Part shown: piece by piece, positions 63,056 to 64,000 of the stretch | How the letters are laid out: every line of letters starts with the position of its first letter | How positions within the stretch are numbered: the first letter of the stretch is position 1 | Source of the DNA: Microbispora sp. ZYX-F-249 | Lineage (GTDB): Bacteria > Actinomycetota > Actinomycetes > Streptosporangiales > Streptosporangiaceae | Direction of reading: 5' to 3' | Assembly: GCF_039649665.1 (NCBI RefSeq) | Contig: NZ_JBDJAW010000011.1 | Location: 124,001 to 188,000, forward strand | Length of the DNA stretch: 64,000 bases | Translations under genes and position numbers: made by a program | Notes under the pieces: model-generated | Databases searched by the model: none | Seen by the model: only the letters and a program-made list of their open reading frames with translations | What the model was told of the DNA's origin: nothing

Positions 63056-63889
63056 ATGCGATTCGGAGCCGGCCTGCTCGCGCTCGCCGCCCTGGCTACC
63101 GGCCTGACGGCCTGCGGCAACTCCGGGGCGGACTCGATCGCCGACAAGGCGAAGAACGACAAGAAGCTCGTCATCGGCATCAAGATCGACCAGCCGGGCT
63201 GGGGGCTGAAGAAGCCCGACGGCAGCTACGGCGGGTTCGACGTGGACGTGGCCAGGTACGTCGCCAAGGAACTCGGCGTGCCGGAGAGCGGGATCACCTT
63301 CAAGGAGGCCCAGTCGGCCAACCGCGAGCCGTTCATCCAGCAGGGCCAGGTGGACATGGTCGTGGCGACCTACTCCATCACCGACGAGCGCAAGAAGAAG
63401 ATCTCCTTCGCCGGTCCCTACCTGGTCACCGGGCAGGACATCCTCGTCCGCGCGGACGACACCTCGATCACCGGGGTCGACTCCCTCAAGGACAAGAAGG
63501 TCTGCGGCGCCCAGGGCTCGTCGTCGCCGAAGCGGCTCGCCGACAAGTTCGGGGCCGAGTGGGAGTCCAAGAACCTCACCCAGCAGCAGGGGTACGGCGC
63601 CTGCCTCCCGCTGCTGGAGAACAAGCAGGTCGACGCGATCTCCACGGACGCGACGATCCTCGCCGGGTTCGCCGCCCAGTTCCCCGGCAAGTTCAAGCTG
63701 ATCGGCCAGCCGTTCAGCGAGGAGAAGTACGGCATCGGCATCAAGATGGACGACAAGGCCGGCCGCGACGCGATCAACAACGCCATCGAGAAGTTCTTCA
63801 ACGACGGCAGCTGGCGCAAGGCCCTCGACGCCAACCTCGGCGAGTTCGGCAAGTACTTCACGACGCCGCCGTCCGTCGAGCGGTACTAG
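63056..63889 (+). CDS. gluB: glutamate-type ABC transporter substrate-binding lipoprotein
   Basis: A 277-aa protein with lipobox GLTAC near residue 20. The mature part has LVIGIKIDQPGWGLKKPDGSYGGFDVDVARYVA, SANREPFIQQGQVDMVVATYSITDERKKKISFAGPYL and CGAQGSSS, the ligand-binding pattern of the GluB/GlnH group, with an ExNRxP/xxR-type carboxylate site. Cys residues at VCGAQ and YGACLP form a likely disulfide. It follows gluA by 43 bases. The start with GAAAGG eight bases upstream is preferred over a GTG nine bases earlier. Confidence 0.9.
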   Translation: MRFGAGLLALAALATGLTACGNSGADSIADKAKNDKKLVIGIKIDQPGWGLKKPDGSYGGFDVDVARYVAKELGVPESGITFKEAQSANREPFIQQGQVDMVVATYSITDERKKKISFAGPYLVTGQDILVRADDTSITGVDSLKDKKVCGAQGSSSPKRLADKFGAEWESKNLTQQQGYGACLPLLENKQVDAISTDATILAGFAAQFPGKFKLIGQPFSEEKYGIGIKMDDKAGRDAINNAIEKFFNDGSWRKALDANLGEFGKYFTTPPSVERY

Positions 63890-63924
63890 GACGGCGCGGA
63901 AGCGGCACTGAGAGGAGGCCGGCG

Positions 63925-64000
63925 GTGGAGGCCGTCGTCGACGAGCTTCCCGTCATCCTCGGCGCGTTCTGGCTGACGGTGAAGCTCACGGTGGTCAGCG
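63925..64000 (+). CDS. gluC: glutamate-type ABC transporter permease, 5' end only
   Basis: A GTG start after GAGAGGAGG, 35 bases past gluB. The 25 visible residues (VEAVVDELPVILGAFWLTVK in part) fit the opening of GluC-type permeases with their first transmembrane helix (GAFWLTVKLTVVS). The rest lies beyond the window. Confidence 0.75.
   Translation, partial: MEAVVDELPVILGAFWLTVKLTVVS

Overview
The window is a GC-rich (about 70% or more) stretch of actinobacterial chromosome. GTG starts are common, coding triplets almost all end in G or C, and many genes overlap as ATGA or GTGA. Gene content (large AfsR-type SARP regulator, CU044_5270 protein next to an ECF sigma factor, DUF2277, SCO6745-like protein, lepA/rpsT/holA/comEC/comEA block, miaB and gluABC as near neighbours) suggests Streptosporangiales (Streptosporangium, Nonomuraea, Microbispora or a relative). 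The family is an inference from gene content; the phylum is secure. No rRNA, convincing tRNA, CRISPR array or intact transposase was seen.

Layout. 1-2.7 kb: 3' end of a secreted GH18 chitinase, then two poorly known genes (an Ig-like fragment and a membrane protein). 2.7-18 kb: mostly core genes: MOSC protein, lepA, a GH18-like lipid- or membrane-anchored protein, rpsT, a divergent MFS/MarR pair with a perfect operator, holA, comEC-comEA, degV, hutI and hflX. 18-24.5 kb: a regulated accessory module. A 1114-aa SARP/AAA activator is divergent from two tandem paralogous FAD-linked oxidoreductases, with 11-bp-spaced heptamers in the intergenic region that look like a SARP site. 24.6-32 kb: a DUF4097 lipoprotein, then the compact operon aceB-glcD-glcE-glcF-iclR, which encodes glycolate to glyoxylate to malate under an IclR regulator.

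32-39.4 kb: accessory genes, including an unusual FHA-FAD monooxygenase fusion bracketed by imperfect direct repeats, an ECF sigma/CU044_5270 pair, a large membrane protein and a secreted HNH nuclease lipoprotein. 39.8-45.7 kb: a glycine betaine/proline-type ABC importer with two binding proteins, a fused double permease and an ATPase with a long low-complexity acidic tail. 46-50 kb: an SDR, then a 237-bp inverted-repeat-bounded element holding a 34-bp perfect palindrome, then a TPR-like protein and an SCO6745-like protein.

50-57 kb: dapF, miaA, ogt, a class III dioxygenase-like gene, rnz, a broken acyltransferase remnant, a Pro-rich anchored protein and miaB. MiaA and MiaB act consecutively on tRNA A37. 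57-64 kb: a histidine kinase without an adjacent partner, a NarL-type kinase/regulator pair, a membrane protein, and the start of a glutamate-type ABC importer operon (gluA, gluB, beginning of gluC) that runs off the window.

The best candidates for something undescribed are the FHA-monooxygenase fusion, the palindromic element at 46.8-47.0 kb, and the SARP-controlled flavoprotein pair. None is proven to be a new system from sequence alone.
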